Below are positions 34,654-43,549 of a stretch of 64,000 nucleotides of DNA, one piece after another. The notes beneath the pieces are model-generated. The model did no database searches and was not told the DNA's origin. It saw only the letters and a list, made by a program, of their open reading frames with translations. Within the stretch, counting starts at the first letter, position 1. Each line of letters starts with the position of its first letter. Source of the stretch: Inquilinus limosus DSM 16000 (GTDB lineage: Bacteria; Pseudomonadota; Alphaproteobacteria; DSM-16000; Inquilinaceae); contig NZ_AUHM01000002.1 of assembly GCF_000423185.1 (NCBI RefSeq), positions 553,320 to 617,319 on the forward strand, given 5' to 3'. A program made the position numbers and the translations under genes.

Positions 34654-35391
34654 ATGGATCGCGAGACCGTGCGGCGGACCGCCTTCGCCATGCCGCTGAC
34701 CAGCCCGGCCTTCCCGCCGGGCCCCTACCGCTTCGTCGACCGGCAGTACTTCATCATCCGCTACCGCACCGACCCCGAAGCGCTGCGCCGGGTGGTGCCG
34801 GAACCGCTGGAGATCGTCGAGCCGGTGGTGAACTACGAGTTCATCCGCATGCCGGATTCGACCGGCTTCGGCGACTACACCGAGAGCGGCCAGGTGATCC
34901 CGGTGCGCTACCAGGGGCAGATGGGCGGCTACACCCACCAAATGTTCCTGAACGACCATCCGCCGATCGCCGGCGGGCGCGAGCTGTGGGGTTTCCCGAA
35001 GAAGCTGGCGCAGCCGACGCTGGCGGTCGAGACCGACACGCTGGTCGGCACGCTGAACTACGGCTCGATCCGCATCGCCACCGGCACCATGGGCTACAAG
35101 CACCGCACCCTGGACTTGGCGGCGGAGGCCCGTGGGCTGGGTGCGCCGAACTTCCTCCTGAAGATCATCCCGCATGTCGACGGCAGCCCGCGGATCTGCG
35201 AGCTGGTGCGCTACCATCTCGAGGACGTCACGGTAAAGGGCGCCTGGACCGGCCCGGCGGCGCTGGACCTGTACCCGCACGCCCTGGCCCCGATCGCCGA
35301 GCTGCCGGTGCTGGAGGTGCTGTCGGCCAAGCATCTGGTCGCCGACCTGACGCTCGGTCTCGGCACCGTCGTGCACGACTACCTCGCCTGA
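34654..35391 (+). CDS. adc: Acetoacetate decarboxylase
   Basis: This 245-residue cytosolic enzyme releases CO2 from acetoacetate to give acetone. [20 protein letters not shown], the segment [16 protein letters not shown] with the neighbouring active-site lysines, and ITPH-like [15 protein letters not shown] match the family. The start at 34654 directly follows the promoter palindrome; longer readings overlap the divergent ydcH gene. It forms an operon with the patatin gene 21 bases downstream. BdhA, nearby, makes its substrate from 3-hydroxybutyrate. Confidence 0.92.
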   Translation: MDRETVRRTAFAMPLTSPAFPPGPYRFVDRQYFIIRYRTDPEALRRVVPEPLEIVEPVVNYEFIRMPDSTGFGDYTESGQVIPVRYQGQMGGYTHQMFLNDHPPIAGGRELWGFPKKLAQPTLAVETDTLVGTLNYGSIRIATGTMGYKHRTLDLAAEARGLGAPNFLLKIIPHVDGSPRICELVRYHLEDVTVKGAWTGPAALDLYPHALAPIAELPVLEVLSAKHLVADLTLGLGTVVHDYLA

Positions 35392-35412
35392 GCGCCGGAA
35401 GGGAGACACGCG

Positions 35413-36594
35413 ATGCGTGGCGTGAAACGCAAGCAGGCGCGCAGCGCCCCTGGACGGGTCGAGGTGCCGCCCTACGATGTCGTCGCCCTGGTGCTGCAGG
35501 GCGGCGGTGCGCTCGGCGCCTACCAGGCCGGGGTCTATGAGGGGCTGCACGAGGCCGGCATCCGGCCGGGCTGGCTGGCCGGCATCTCGATCGGCGCGCT
35601 CAACACCGCGATCATCGCCGGCTCGCCGGAAGCCGAGCGGGTGGACCGGCTGCGCGAGTTCTGGGAGACGATCTGCGCCGCCCCGGTCGAGTGGCCGGCG
35701 AGCGAAGGCCTGGCGGAGGCGCTGCCCTTCGCCTTCGACATGCGGTCGGTGCACAACGCCGCGGCGGCGATGCGGGCGCTGTTCCAGGGCCAGCCCGGCT
35801 TCTTCAAGCCGCGCTTCCCGCCGCCTTATCTCTCGCCCTTCGCCGGGGACGCCGCCACCAGCTTCTACGACACCACCCCGCTGCGCGACACGCTGCTGCG
35901 GCTGGTCGATTTCGACCGGCTGAACTCCGGCGAGATCCGGGTCAGCGTCGGCGCGGTCAATGTCCGCAGCGGCAACTTCGTCTATTTCGACACGGCCGAG
36001 CGGAAGCTGGGGCCGGAGCACTTCATGGCCTCCGGCGCCCTGCCGCCCGGCTTCCCGGCGATCGAGATCGACGGCGAGTTCTACTGGGACGGCGGCGTGG
36101 TCTCGAACACGCCCCTGTCCTATGTGCTGTCGACCGAGCCGCGGCGCGACACGCTGGCCTTCCAGGTCGATCTGTGGTCGGCCAAGGGCCGGCTGCCGGA
36201 CGACCTGATGGAGGTCACCAGCCGGCAGAAGGACATCCAGTATTCCAGCCGCACCCGCGCCATCACCACCTACATGCTGCAGATGCAGAAGATGCGCCAG
36301 GCGCTGCAGCGGGTGATGGAGAGGCTGCCGGAGGAGGCGAAGCAGGATCCGGAGATGCAGGCGATCGCCGAGTTGGCCTGCCACCGCGCCTACAACATCG
36401 TCCACCTGATCTATCAGTCGAAGGCCTATGAGGGCCATTCCAAGGACTACGAGTTCGGCCTGGACGCGATGCGCGAGCACTGGCAGAGCGGCCTCGACGA
36501 CATCCGCCGCACTTTGGCCGACCCGCGCCGGCTGGACCGGCCGCCGCCGGAGATCGGCGTGGTCACCCACGACATCCACCGGCAGGACCGGTAG
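35413..36594 (+). CDS. Patatin-like phospholipase/esterase with DUF3734
   Basis: This 393-residue enzyme has the patatin fold: oxyanion loop LQGGGALGAYQAGV (from residue 28), nucleophile Ser59 in GISIG and the catalytic Asp of the dyad in WDGGVVSNTPL. The C-terminal part (about residue 220 on) corresponds to DUF3734. In alphaproteobacteria such genes commonly travel with bdhA and adc, so it may act on polyhydroxybutyrate granules or oligomers; this is context inference. A GGGAG ribosome site precedes the ATG. There is no signal peptide. Confidence 0.87.
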   Translation: MRGVKRKQARSAPGRVEVPPYDVVALVLQGGGALGAYQAGVYEGLHEAGIRPGWLAGISIGALNTAIIAGSPEAERVDRLREFWETICAAPVEWPASEGLAEALPFAFDMRSVHNAAAAMRALFQGQPGFFKPRFPPPYLSPFAGDAATSFYDTTPLRDTLLRLVDFDRLNSGEIRVSVGAVNVRSGNFVYFDTAERKLGPEHFMASGALPPGFPAIEIDGEFYWDGGVVSNTPLSYVLSTEPRRDTLAFQVDLWSAKGRLPDDLMEVTSRQKDIQYSSRTRAITTYMLQMQKMRQALQRVMERLPEEAKQDPEMQAIAELACHRAYNIVHLIYQSKAYEGHSKDYEFGLDAMREHWQSGLDDIRRTLADPRRLDRPPPEIGVVTHDIHRQDR

Positions 36595-36665
36595 CCGGCC
36601 CGCGACTGGCATTGTGGACGCCCCTGCATTCGCGATAATGCCGGGAGGAACGGCAGGGGGATGCG

Positions 36666-37388
36666 ATGGAGGGACGGGTCGCGGCGCTGTGGCGCTATCC
36701 GGTCAGCTCGCTCGGCGGCGAGCGGGTGGAGTCCTGTGCCGTCGATGCGACCGGCCTGGCCGGCGACCGGGCCTGGGGCCTGGCCGACCGCGACAGCGGC
36801 GAGACCGCCTTCCCGGAGACCAAGCGCCGCTGGCGGCCGGCGCCGCAGATCCGGGCCCGCAGCGCCGATGACGGGCTGCGGCTCGATTTCCCGGACGGAA
36901 GCAGCCTGCGGGCCGAGACTGCCGGCGACGCCCTGGCCGCCCATTTCGGCTTCCCGGTGGCGCTGCGCCCGCACGCCGCCGACGCGGCGGAGACGGCGAC
37001 CGCCGGGCCGCTGAAGCCGCGCTACGAGCGCCACCCGATCCATCTGGTCACGACGGCATCGCTGGCGGCCTTGCGGGAGATCCTGCCGGGCAGCGCCATC
37101 GACGAGCGCCGGTTCCGGCCGAACCTGGTGCTCGATGTGCCGGCCGCCGAAGGCTTCGCCGAGACCGGCTGGATCGGCCGCACAGCGGTGGTCGGCGATG
37201 TGCGCATCCGCATCGCCGAGCCCTGCGTGCGCTGCGCCTTCACCACCCTGGCCCAGGGCGACCTGCCGCTCGATCCCGCGGTGCTGATGGCCATCGCCAA
37301 GCGCAACGGCACCCATTTCGGCGTCCTGTGCACGGTCGAGACGCCGGGCGAGATCCGGGTCGGCGATCCGGCGCGGGTGCTGGATTGA
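36666..37388 (+). CDS. MOSC domain protein
   Basis: This 240-residue protein has the MOSC N-terminal beta-barrel part (VAALWRYPVSSLGGERVES) followed by the MOSC core with FRPNLVLDVP and the conserved cysteine in EPCVRCAFTTLAQGDLP. Such proteins bind a molybdenum-cofactor sulfide and act as oxidoreductases or sulfur carriers, for instance in reducing N-hydroxylated compounds. The partner is unknown. AGGGGG precedes the start; the gene is followed closely by a LysE exporter. Confidence 0.87.
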   Translation: MEGRVAALWRYPVSSLGGERVESCAVDATGLAGDRAWGLADRDSGETAFPETKRRWRPAPQIRARSADDGLRLDFPDGSSLRAETAGDALAAHFGFPVALRPHAADAAETATAGPLKPRYERHPIHLVTTASLAALREILPGSAIDERRFRPNLVLDVPAAEGFAETGWIGRTAVVGDVRIRIAEPCVRCAFTTLAQGDLPLDPAVLMAIAKRNGTHFGVLCTVETPGEIRVGDPARVLD

Positions 37389-37416
37389 AATTCGAAAGAG
37401 AGACAGCGAGACGGGA

Positions 37417-38031
37417 ATGACGATATCGGGTTTCATCGCCTATTCGGACGCCCTGGCGATCGCCGCGGTCATTCCCGGGCCGCAGCTCGTCGCCATCGTG
37501 GCCCAGGCGCTGAGGAGCGGGTACCGGCAGGCGGCCTGGATGACGGTCGGGATGGTCCTGGGAGACGTCCTCTATCTGGCCACCGTCCTCGCCGGGCTGG
37601 CCGTGATCGCGGAGACCTTCAGCATCCTGCTGATCGCCATCAAATGGGCGGGCGTCGGCTATCTCTGCTGGCTGGCGGTCCAGTTCTGGCGCGCGGGCGG
37701 AGCGGTCGGAGAGGGCAGCGCAGGCCCGGCCCGGAGCGGCAAGGGCGCCTTCCTGTCCGGCATCCTGGTCACCATCGGCAACCCGAAATCGATCCTGTTC
37801 TACATCTCCATCCTGCCGACCGTGGTCGACATCGACACGGTGTCGGTGATGGACGCGCTCGCCCTGCTGGCGATCACCGCGGTGATCCTTGCCGCCGTTC
37901 AGTTCCCCTTCGCCGTCGCCGGCGCCAGGACGCGCACGACCCTGCAGTCGCCCCGCGCCATGCGGCTGCTGAACCGCGGGGCCGCGCTGTGCATGGGCGG
38001 CGCCGCGGCGACGATCGCCACGAGAAGCTGA
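37417..38031 (+). CDS. LysE/RhtB-family amino acid exporter
   Basis: This 204-residue inner-membrane protein has about six hydrophobic segments. AIAAVIPGPQLVAIVAQALR is the LysE-type signature near the N-terminus, and LVTIGNPKSILFYISILP is the second conserved block. It exports amino acids or derivatives, but the substrate is unknown. Twenty-eight bases separate it from the MOSC gene. It converges on pfk with a nine-base gap. Confidence 0.87.
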   Translation: MTISGFIAYSDALAIAAVIPGPQLVAIVAQALRSGYRQAAWMTVGMVLGDVLYLATVLAGLAVIAETFSILLIAIKWAGVGYLCWLAVQFWRAGGAVGEGSAGPARSGKGAFLSGILVTIGNPKSILFYISILPTVVDIDTVSVMDALALLAITAVILAAVQFPFAVAGARTRTTLQSPRAMRLLNRGAALCMGGAAATIATRS

Positions 38032-38040
38032 CGCCTGGAA

Positions 38041-39123
38041 TCAATCCCCCAGGCAGATCCCCAGCGCCCGGGCGGTCTTGACCAGCGGGTCGTCCGGCTT
38101 GATGTCCTGGTACTCGGCGATCGCGGCCTCCAGCGGCACGTCGATCACGCGGCGGTCGGACCAGGCCACCATGCGGTCGAACTTGCCCTCGGCGATCAGG
38201 TCGACCGCATGGGCGCCGAAGGCCGAGGCGATCAGCCGGTCGCGCCAGCTGGGCATCGAGCCGCGCTGGACATGGCCCAGCACCGTCACCCGCGTCTCCG
38301 CCCCCGTGGTCTCGGCGATCTTCGAGGCGACGTAGTCGCCGATGCCGCCGAGCCGCTTCTCGCCGCCGTGATACTCCTTGTGCACGGTGGTGCCGTCGGC
38401 GGTCTTCACCGCCTCCGACACCACCACGAGAGCAAAGTTGCGGCTCGCCCGCCGAACATCGCGGATCTTGTGGGCGACGGAGTCGATCGAGAACGGGATT
38501 TCCGGGATCAGGATCACGTCGGCGCCGCCGGCGATGCCGGCGGCCAGCGCGATGTGGCCCGCATCACGGCCCATCACCTCCAGCACCATCACCCGGGCAT
38601 GGCTGGCCGCGGTCGGCTGCAGCCGGTCCAGCGCCTCGGTCGCCACCGCCACCGCGGTGTCGAAGCCGACCGAGACCTCGGTCAGGCCGACATCGTTGTC
38701 GATCGTCTTCGGGATGCCGACATAGTTGAACCCGCCCTGCTGGGCCAGGCGCCGCAGGATGGCGTGGCTGCCGTCGCCGCCGATGCCGATCAGCGCGTCG
38801 AGGCCGAGCTCGTGATAGCCGCTGACGATCTCGACCGACCGGTCCTTGACCGTGCCGTCGGACATCGGGAAGGCGAAGGGATCGCCCTTGTTGGTGGTGC
38901 CGAGGATGGTGCCGCCCTGGCGCATCACCGCGGTCGTCATCTTGTCGGGCGTCAGCACCTCGTAGCGCAGCGGCCGGGCCAGCAGGCCCGACGTGCCCTC
39001 CTTGATCCCGATCACGGTCCAGCCCAGCCCGTCGGCCCGGGACACCACCGACCGGATCACCGCGTTGAGCCCGGCGCAGTCGCCGCCGCTGGTCAGGATG
39101 CCGATGCGCTTCTCTCCCGCCAT
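38041..39123 (-). CDS. 6-phosphofructokinase, group III-like
   Basis: This 360-residue kinase phosphorylates fructose 6-phosphate. It opens RIGILTSGGDCAGLNAVIR. The phosphoryl-donor residues are Gly118 in GGDGS and Lys139 in PKTIDND. Gly at the first site is typical of ATP users, while Lys at the second is typical of pyrophosphate users. This mixture is known from group III ATP-dependent enzymes, so ATP is the better guess. MGRDAGHIALAAGI and GHVQRGSMPSWRDR are further family motifs. The start at 39123 follows the standard opening. Confidence 0.9.
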   Translation of the reverse strand: MAGEKRIGILTSGGDCAGLNAVIRSVVSRADGLGWTVIGIKEGTSGLLARPLRYEVLTPDKMTTAVMRQGGTILGTTNKGDPFAFPMSDGTVKDRSVEIVSGYHELGLDALIGIGGDGSHAILRRLAQQGGFNYVGIPKTIDNDVGLTEVSVGFDTAVAVATEALDRLQPTAASHARVMVLEVMGRDAGHIALAAGIAGGADVILIPEIPFSIDSVAHKIRDVRRASRNFALVVVSEAVKTADGTTVHKEYHGGEKRLGGIGDYVASKIAETTGAETRVTVLGHVQRGSMPSWRDRLIASAFGAHAVDLIAEGKFDRMVAWSDRRVIDVPLEAAIAEYQDIKPDDPLVKTARALGICLGD

Positions 39124-39296
39124 GCCGTGCCTTGTTTCCCTGTCGGTTGCGGTTCCCTCTTGTACCGGGAAGCGGCCGGTGCTGTAAGAGCCGGATGCGC
39201 CCCACCCCCGCGTCAAACGCGTTCCGGTCGGGCCACTCCCTTTGCTATGATCGGGCACCGCTGCACCCGGATCCGCAGGAAAGGTCGTTGGAGGGA

Positions 39297-39497
39297 ATGA
39301 TCGACATCGAGTCGATGCAGGAGAAGCTGGCCGCATTGCGGGTCGAGCACCGCGACCTCGACGAGATCATCGACCGGCTGACCGCGGACGGCCCCGTCAA
39401 CCAGCTTCAGATCCAGCGCCTGAAGAAGCGCAAGCTGCTGCTCAAGGATCAGATCACCATGATCGAGAGCAAGCTCTTGCCCGACATCATTGCCTGA
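39297..39497 (+). CDS. YdcH/DUF465 family small protein (copy 2)
   Basis: This 66-residue protein starts MIDIESMQEKLAALRVEHRD and has the core IQRLKKRKLLLKDQI, so it belongs to DUF465. A GGAGGG ribosome site precedes the ATG. It lies directly upstream of purE, 30 bases away, and is probably co-transcribed with purE-purK. The role is unknown; a small coiled-coil dimer is likely. Confidence 0.85.
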   Translation: MIDIESMQEKLAALRVEHRDLDEIIDRLTADGPVNQLQIQRLKKRKLLLKDQITMIESKLLPDIIA

Positions 39498-39527
39498 GCG
39501 CCCGCAGCCCCGAGGATATCCCGACCG

Positions 39528-40025
39528 ATGGCCGAACCCGCCGCGCCGCCCGTGGCGATCATCATGGGCAGCCAGTCCGACTGGGAGACCATGCGCCACG
39601 CCGCCGAGACGCTGTCGCTGCTGGGCATCGGCCATGAGACTCGCATCGTCTCCGCCCACCGCACGCCGGAGCGGCTCTACGACTTCGCCCGCGAGGCGCG
39701 GGGCCGCGGCGTCAAGGTGATCATCGCCGGCGCCGGCGGCGCCGCGCACCTGCCCGGCATGGCGGCGGCGATGACGCCGCTGCCGGTGCTGGGCGTGCCG
39801 GTCGAGAGCAAGGCGCTGAAGGGCATGGACAGCCTGCTGTCGATCGTGCAGATGCCGGGTGGCGTCCCGGTCGGCACCCTGGCCATCGGCCGGGCCGGGG
39901 CGATCAACGCGGCGCTCCTGGCCGCCTCGATCCTGGCGCTGAGCGACCCCGCCGTCGCCGATGCGCTGGACGCCTGGCGCAAGCGCCAGACCGAGGCCGT
40001 GGCCGAGCATCCGAAGGACGAATGA
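39528..40025 (+). CDS. purE: N5-carboxyaminoimidazole ribonucleotide mutase PurE
   Basis: This 165-residue class I PurE moves the carboxylate of N5-CAIR to C4 in purine biosynthesis. [10 protein letters not shown] binds the phosphate, and SAHRTPERL and [11 protein letters not shown] are the other signature blocks. The protein forms octamers in known cases. Its TGA overlaps the purK ATG by four bases, so the two consecutive enzymes are co-translated. Confidence 0.95.
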   Translation: MAEPAAPPVAIIMGSQSDWETMRHAAETLSLLGIGHETRIVSAHRTPERLYDFAREARGRGVKVIIAGAGGAAHLPGMAAAMTPLPVLGVPVESKALKGMDSLLSIVQMPGGVPVGTLAIGRAGAINAALLAASILALSDPAVADALDAWRKRQTEAVAEHPKDE

Positions 40026-41110
40026 CCAGCACCGTTTCCCCCCTTCCTCCCGGCAGCGTCATCGGCATGCTGGGCGGCGGCCAGCTGGGCCGCATGACCG
40101 CCCTCGCCGCCGCCCGCCTCGGCTACCGCACCCATGTGCTGTGCCCGGACCTGGACAGCCCCTGCGCCCAGGTGACCGACCGGTCGACCCTGTCCTCCTA
40201 CACAGACCATGCGGCGCTGGACGCCTTTGCGGCGCAGGTCGACGTCGTCACCTACGAGTTCGAGAACATCCCCTACGAGACCGTGCTGCACCTGGCCGCC
40301 CGTGTGCCGGTGCGGCCGGGGCCGGACGGGCTGGCGGTGTGCCAGGACCGGGTGGCGGAGAAGGATTTCTGCAACCGCCACGGCATCGGCACCGCGCCCT
40401 GGCGCGCCGTCGGCTCGGCCGAGGAGCTGGCGGCGGCCGTGGCTGCGATCGGCACGCCGTCGGTGCTGAAGACCCGGCGCGAGGGCTATGACGGCAAGGG
40501 TCAGGCGGTGATCCGCGATCCCGCCGGTGCCGCCGCGGCCTGGGAGAAGCTCGGCGGCCGTCCCGCCATTCTCGAAGGCTTCGTCGACTTCGCCCGCGAG
40601 CTGTCGGTGATCGCCGCCCGCGGTGTCGACGGGTCGGTGGTCTGCTACCCGGCGGTCGAGAACCGGCACCGCGACCACATCCTGGCGGAGACGATCGCCC
40701 CTGCCCCGGACCTGGCGCCGGAGCGTGCGGCCGAGGCGGAGGAGATCGCTCGGACGCTGATCACCGCGCTGGACATGGTCGGCCTCCTGGCCGTGGAGCT
40801 GTTCGAGGCGCGCGACGGCGGCCTCCTGGTCAACGAACTGGCGCCGCGGCCGCACAATTCCGGCCACTGGACCCAGGACGCCTGCGCCTGCGACCAGTTC
40901 GAGCAGCTGGTCCGCGCCGTCTGCGGCCTGCCGCTGGGGTCGACCGCGCGGCATTCCGACGCGGTGATGCACAACCTGATCGGCGACGACGTGCTGCGCT
41001 GGCCGGAGTTCCTGGCCGAGCCGGGCGCCAGGCTGCATCTCTACGGCAAGGGCGCCCCACGCCCCGGCCGCAAGATGGGCCATGTGAACCGGCTGGTGCC
41101 GAAAGGCTGA
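40022..41110 (+). CDS. purK: N5-carboxyaminoimidazole ribonucleotide synthase PurK
   Basis: This 362-residue ATP-grasp enzyme carboxylates AIR using ATP and bicarbonate to make the PurE substrate. [18 protein letters not shown] opens the protein. [16 protein letters not shown] is the ATP-grasp central loop, and [19 protein letters not shown] contains metal and substrate residues. The length is normal. It is coupled to purE. Confidence 0.95.
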   Translation: MTSTVSPLPPGSVIGMLGGGQLGRMTALAAARLGYRTHVLCPDLDSPCAQVTDRSTLSSYTDHAALDAFAAQVDVVTYEFENIPYETVLHLAARVPVRPGPDGLAVCQDRVAEKDFCNRHGIGTAPWRAVGSAEELAAAVAAIGTPSVLKTRREGYDGKGQAVIRDPAGAAAAWEKLGGRPAILEGFVDFARELSVIAARGVDGSVVCYPAVENRHRDHILAETIAPAPDLAPERAAEAEEIARTLITALDMVGLLAVELFEARDGGLLVNELAPRPHNSGHWTQDACACDQFEQLVRAVCGLPLGSTARHSDAVMHNLIGDDVLRWPEFLAEPGARLHLYGKGAPRPGRKMGHVNRLVPKG

Positions 41111-41281
41111 GGCGCCTCGCCGCAGTCTTGGGCCGGGACGAACCCGGATAACGGTGAATTCACGGCCCCGCCGCTATCGCCCTCCGAAAGGATGAGCGCG
41201 GCGCCGGGCATGGCCGACCTTCGGCATTGCAGGATCGCAAGGCGCGCCGCAAGCTGATGCAATCGTCGAAGATCGTTGCCC

Positions 41282-43057
41282 ATGCGAGCCCAGCGCCGGC
41301 TGACCGTTATCGTTTCCCTCGACGTGGCAGGCTTCACCCGCCTGGTGCAGGAGGATGAGCGCGCCACGCTGGCGGCGCTGGCCTCCATCCGCCGCGAGCT
41401 GCTGGGTGCGACGCTGCAGGCCCGCAACGGCCATGTGTTCAAGACCATGGGCGACGGCGTGCTGATCGAGTTCCCCAGCATCGAGGACGCCGTGTCCTGG
41501 ACGGTCGATTTCCAGGAGACGATGGCGGCCCGCAACGCGCGCCGGGCCGGACGGCCGATCCTGGTGCGCGCCGGCATTGCGCTGGCCGATGTTTACGTCG
41601 AGGGGGAAGACCGCTTCGGGGCCGCCGTTGCCTTCGTCGTCCGCCTGCAGCAGGCGGCGCCGCCCGGCGGGATCGCCATCACCCATTCCGTGCGCTGGCA
41701 GTTGGGCCGGGCGCTGCAGACGCCCTTTGTCCGGGTCATGAAGACGCTGCGGGACATCGGCGAACCGATGGAGGTCTGGGTCTGGGGACCTCCAGGGGCG
41801 ACGATCGAAGATGCGGAGAAACCGGCCGGGCCTGCCGGCGCGCTGGATGAGGACGATCTGCCGTCCATCGTCGTCCTGCCCTTCGACAACCTGTCGGGCG
41901 ATCCCGCCGTCTCCGCTCTCGCCGACGGCGCGGTGGAGGAGATCACCGCGACGCTGTCCCGCATCCGGGACTTCACCGTGATCGCCCGCCATTCGGCCGA
42001 GGCCTATCGGGCCGCGGGGCGGCCGATGGACCCGCGCGAGGTCGCCCGCACGCTCAAGGTCCGCTACCTGCTCGAGGGCAGCGTGCGGAAATCCGGCGAC
42101 CGGGTGCGGATCACGGCCCAGCTGGTCGACGCGGCCAGCGCGCTGCATCTCTGGTCCGGCCGTTTCGACGGGACGGTCGACGAGATGTTCGATCTGCAGG
42201 ACCGGATCGCCGAGGGCGTCGCCGGGGCGCTGCACCCGTCGATCCGGGCGGCGGAGATCACGCTGGCGCTGCGCAAGCGGCCGGACAGCCTCGCCGCCTA
42301 CGACCTGATGCTGCGGGCGCTGCCGCATCTCTGGGCCCACCGGAAATCCGAAAACAGCGAGGCGATCCGGCTGCTGGGCGAAGCGCTGCGGCTGGATCCG
42401 GGCTACAGCCGCGCCGCGGCCCTCGCCGCCTGGGCGCATGGCCAGCAGGTCACCTACAACTGGGCCTCGGATTTCGCCGCCGAGCGGGCCGCGGGCGACC
42501 GCCTGATCAAACGGGCGTCGGAAGGCGCCCAGGACGACGCCACGGCGCTGAGCGCCCTGGCCACGGCGACCATGCTGCTGTTCGGCGATGTCGCCCGGGC
42601 GGAGCAGTTCGTCGACCGCGCCCTGGCGCTCGACCCGAACCACGCCTGGGCCTGGACCCGCCGCGGCTTCCTGCACGTCTATCGCGGCGATCCGGGCGCG
42701 GGCCGCCCCTGCTTCGAGCGGGCGATCCGCCTCAGCCCCCTCGATCCCTTCAGCTTCAACTGCTTCATCGGCCTGGGCCTCACCGCCTTCGCCGAAGGCC
42801 GCCCCGAGGAGGCTGCCGGCTGGACCCGAAGGGCCCTGCACCAGAAGCCGGCGGCGACCTGGATGTTCCGCGACCTCGCCACCTTCCTCGCCCATGCCGG
42901 GCAGATTGAGGCCGCGCGCCGCGCGCTGGCGCAGTTCACGGCCTCCCGGCCCGGGATCACCGTCTCGACCGTGGCCGATGCGCTGCACTATTTCGAGCCG
43001 GGCCTGCTGCGGCGCTATCTCGACGGGCTGCGCCGCGCCGGGCTGCCGGAGGGATGA
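41282..43057 (+). CDS. Cyclase-like/TolB-like/TPR signalling protein
   Basis: This 591-residue protein has a class III nucleotidyl cyclase homology domain (residues 1 to about 165), a TolB/FlgO-like domain (about 193-310, IVVLPFDNLSGDP, LEGSVRKSGDRVRITAQL) and TPR-like helices to the end. The metal-binding Asp14 and Asp58 are present, but the transition-state Asn of the Asn-x3-Arg motif is Ala117 (GAAVAFVVR), while Arg121 remains. Catalysis may be weak or lost, leaving a regulatory or binding role. The ATG at 41282 is preferred to a TTG two codons earlier. Confidence 0.82.
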   Translation: MRAQRRLTVIVSLDVAGFTRLVQEDERATLAALASIRRELLGATLQARNGHVFKTMGDGVLIEFPSIEDAVSWTVDFQETMAARNARRAGRPILVRAGIALADVYVEGEDRFGAAVAFVVRLQQAAPPGGIAITHSVRWQLGRALQTPFVRVMKTLRDIGEPMEVWVWGPPGATIEDAEKPAGPAGALDEDDLPSIVVLPFDNLSGDPAVSALADGAVEEITATLSRIRDFTVIARHSAEAYRAAGRPMDPREVARTLKVRYLLEGSVRKSGDRVRITAQLVDAASALHLWSGRFDGTVDEMFDLQDRIAEGVAGALHPSIRAAEITLALRKRPDSLAAYDLMLRALPHLWAHRKSENSEAIRLLGEALRLDPGYSRAAALAAWAHGQQVTYNWASDFAAERAAGDRLIKRASEGAQDDATALSALATATMLLFGDVARAEQFVDRALALDPNHAWAWTRRGFLHVYRGDPGAGRPCFERAIRLSPLDPFSFNCFIGLGLTAFAEGRPEEAAGWTRRALHQKPAATWMFRDLATFLAHAGQIEAARRALAQFTASRPGITVSTVADALHYFEPGLLRRYLDGLRRAGLPEG

Positions 43058-43060
43058 CGC

Positions 43061-43447
43061 CTACCGGGCCGCGACCGCCTGGATCTCCACCAGCAGGCTG
43101 GGCAGCACCAAGCCGGCGACGATCACCAGGGTCGAGGCCGTGGCGTGCCCTGCCAGGCGTCGCTCGCGCACGCTGCGGTAGAGCGGCACCAGGTCCGGCC
43201 GGGTGATGAAGCCGTCGACCTTGACCAGATCGGTCACGGTCATGCCGGCATCTGCCAGCACCGCGAACAGATTGTCCCAGGCCAGCTCCATCTGCCGCTC
43301 CGGGTTGTCGGGGACGGCGCCGTCGGGCCCGGCGCCGACCTGGCCGGAGATGTGCAGCCAGCTCGCCCCGGCCGGGGCCGAGGCGCCGTGGCTGTAGCGG
43401 GAGAACGGCGCGGCGACGCCGGCCGGGTTGTGCAGCTGAATGGTCAT
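43061..43447 (-). CDS. RidA/YjgF-family protein lacking the key Arg
   Basis: This 128-residue cytosolic protein has the Rid fold: HISGQVGAGPDGAVPDN, DLVKVDGFITRPD and VLPSLLVEIQAVA. True RidA enamine/imine deaminases have an Arg in the P-A-R block before this C-terminal strand; here the block reads GHATASTLVIVAG with no Arg. It therefore belongs to another Rid subgroup of unknown activity. It lies behind the nitrile hydratase genes on the same strand, separated by a REP pair, and might be their last operon member. Confidence 0.83.
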   Translation of the reverse strand: MTIQLHNPAGVAAPFSRYSHGASAPAGASWLHISGQVGAGPDGAVPDNPERQMELAWDNLFAVLADAGMTVTDLVKVDGFITRPDLVPLYRSVRERRLAGHATASTLVIVAGLVLPSLLVEIQAVAAR

Positions 43448-43469
43448 GGGTCCTCCAGGAAAGACAATC

Positions 43470-43549
43470 GTAGGCTGGGTTCGCGAATGCGAACCCAGCA
43501 CCGGTCCCGCCATCGACATGTTGGGTTCGCGAACGCGAACCCAACCTAC
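43470..43549. repeat. REP-like palindrome pair (BIME-like)
   Basis: Two related palindromes face each other. The first is CTGGGTTCGC-GAAT-GCGAACCCAG (43475-43498) with GTAGG before it; the second is TTGGGTTCGC-GAAC-GCGAACCCAA (43521-43544) with CCTAC after it. The layout is that of REP doublets mobilised by RAYT transposases. The stop codon of the nitrile hydratase activator (TAG, 43546-43548) lies within the outer GTAGG of the second unit. It may help end or stabilise that transcript. Confidence 0.75.

Noticed and set aside
43470-43549. Possible CRISPR repeat
   Set aside because: There are only two units in opposite orientation, with a 22-base gap. This is a REP doublet rather than an array, and no cas genes are present.
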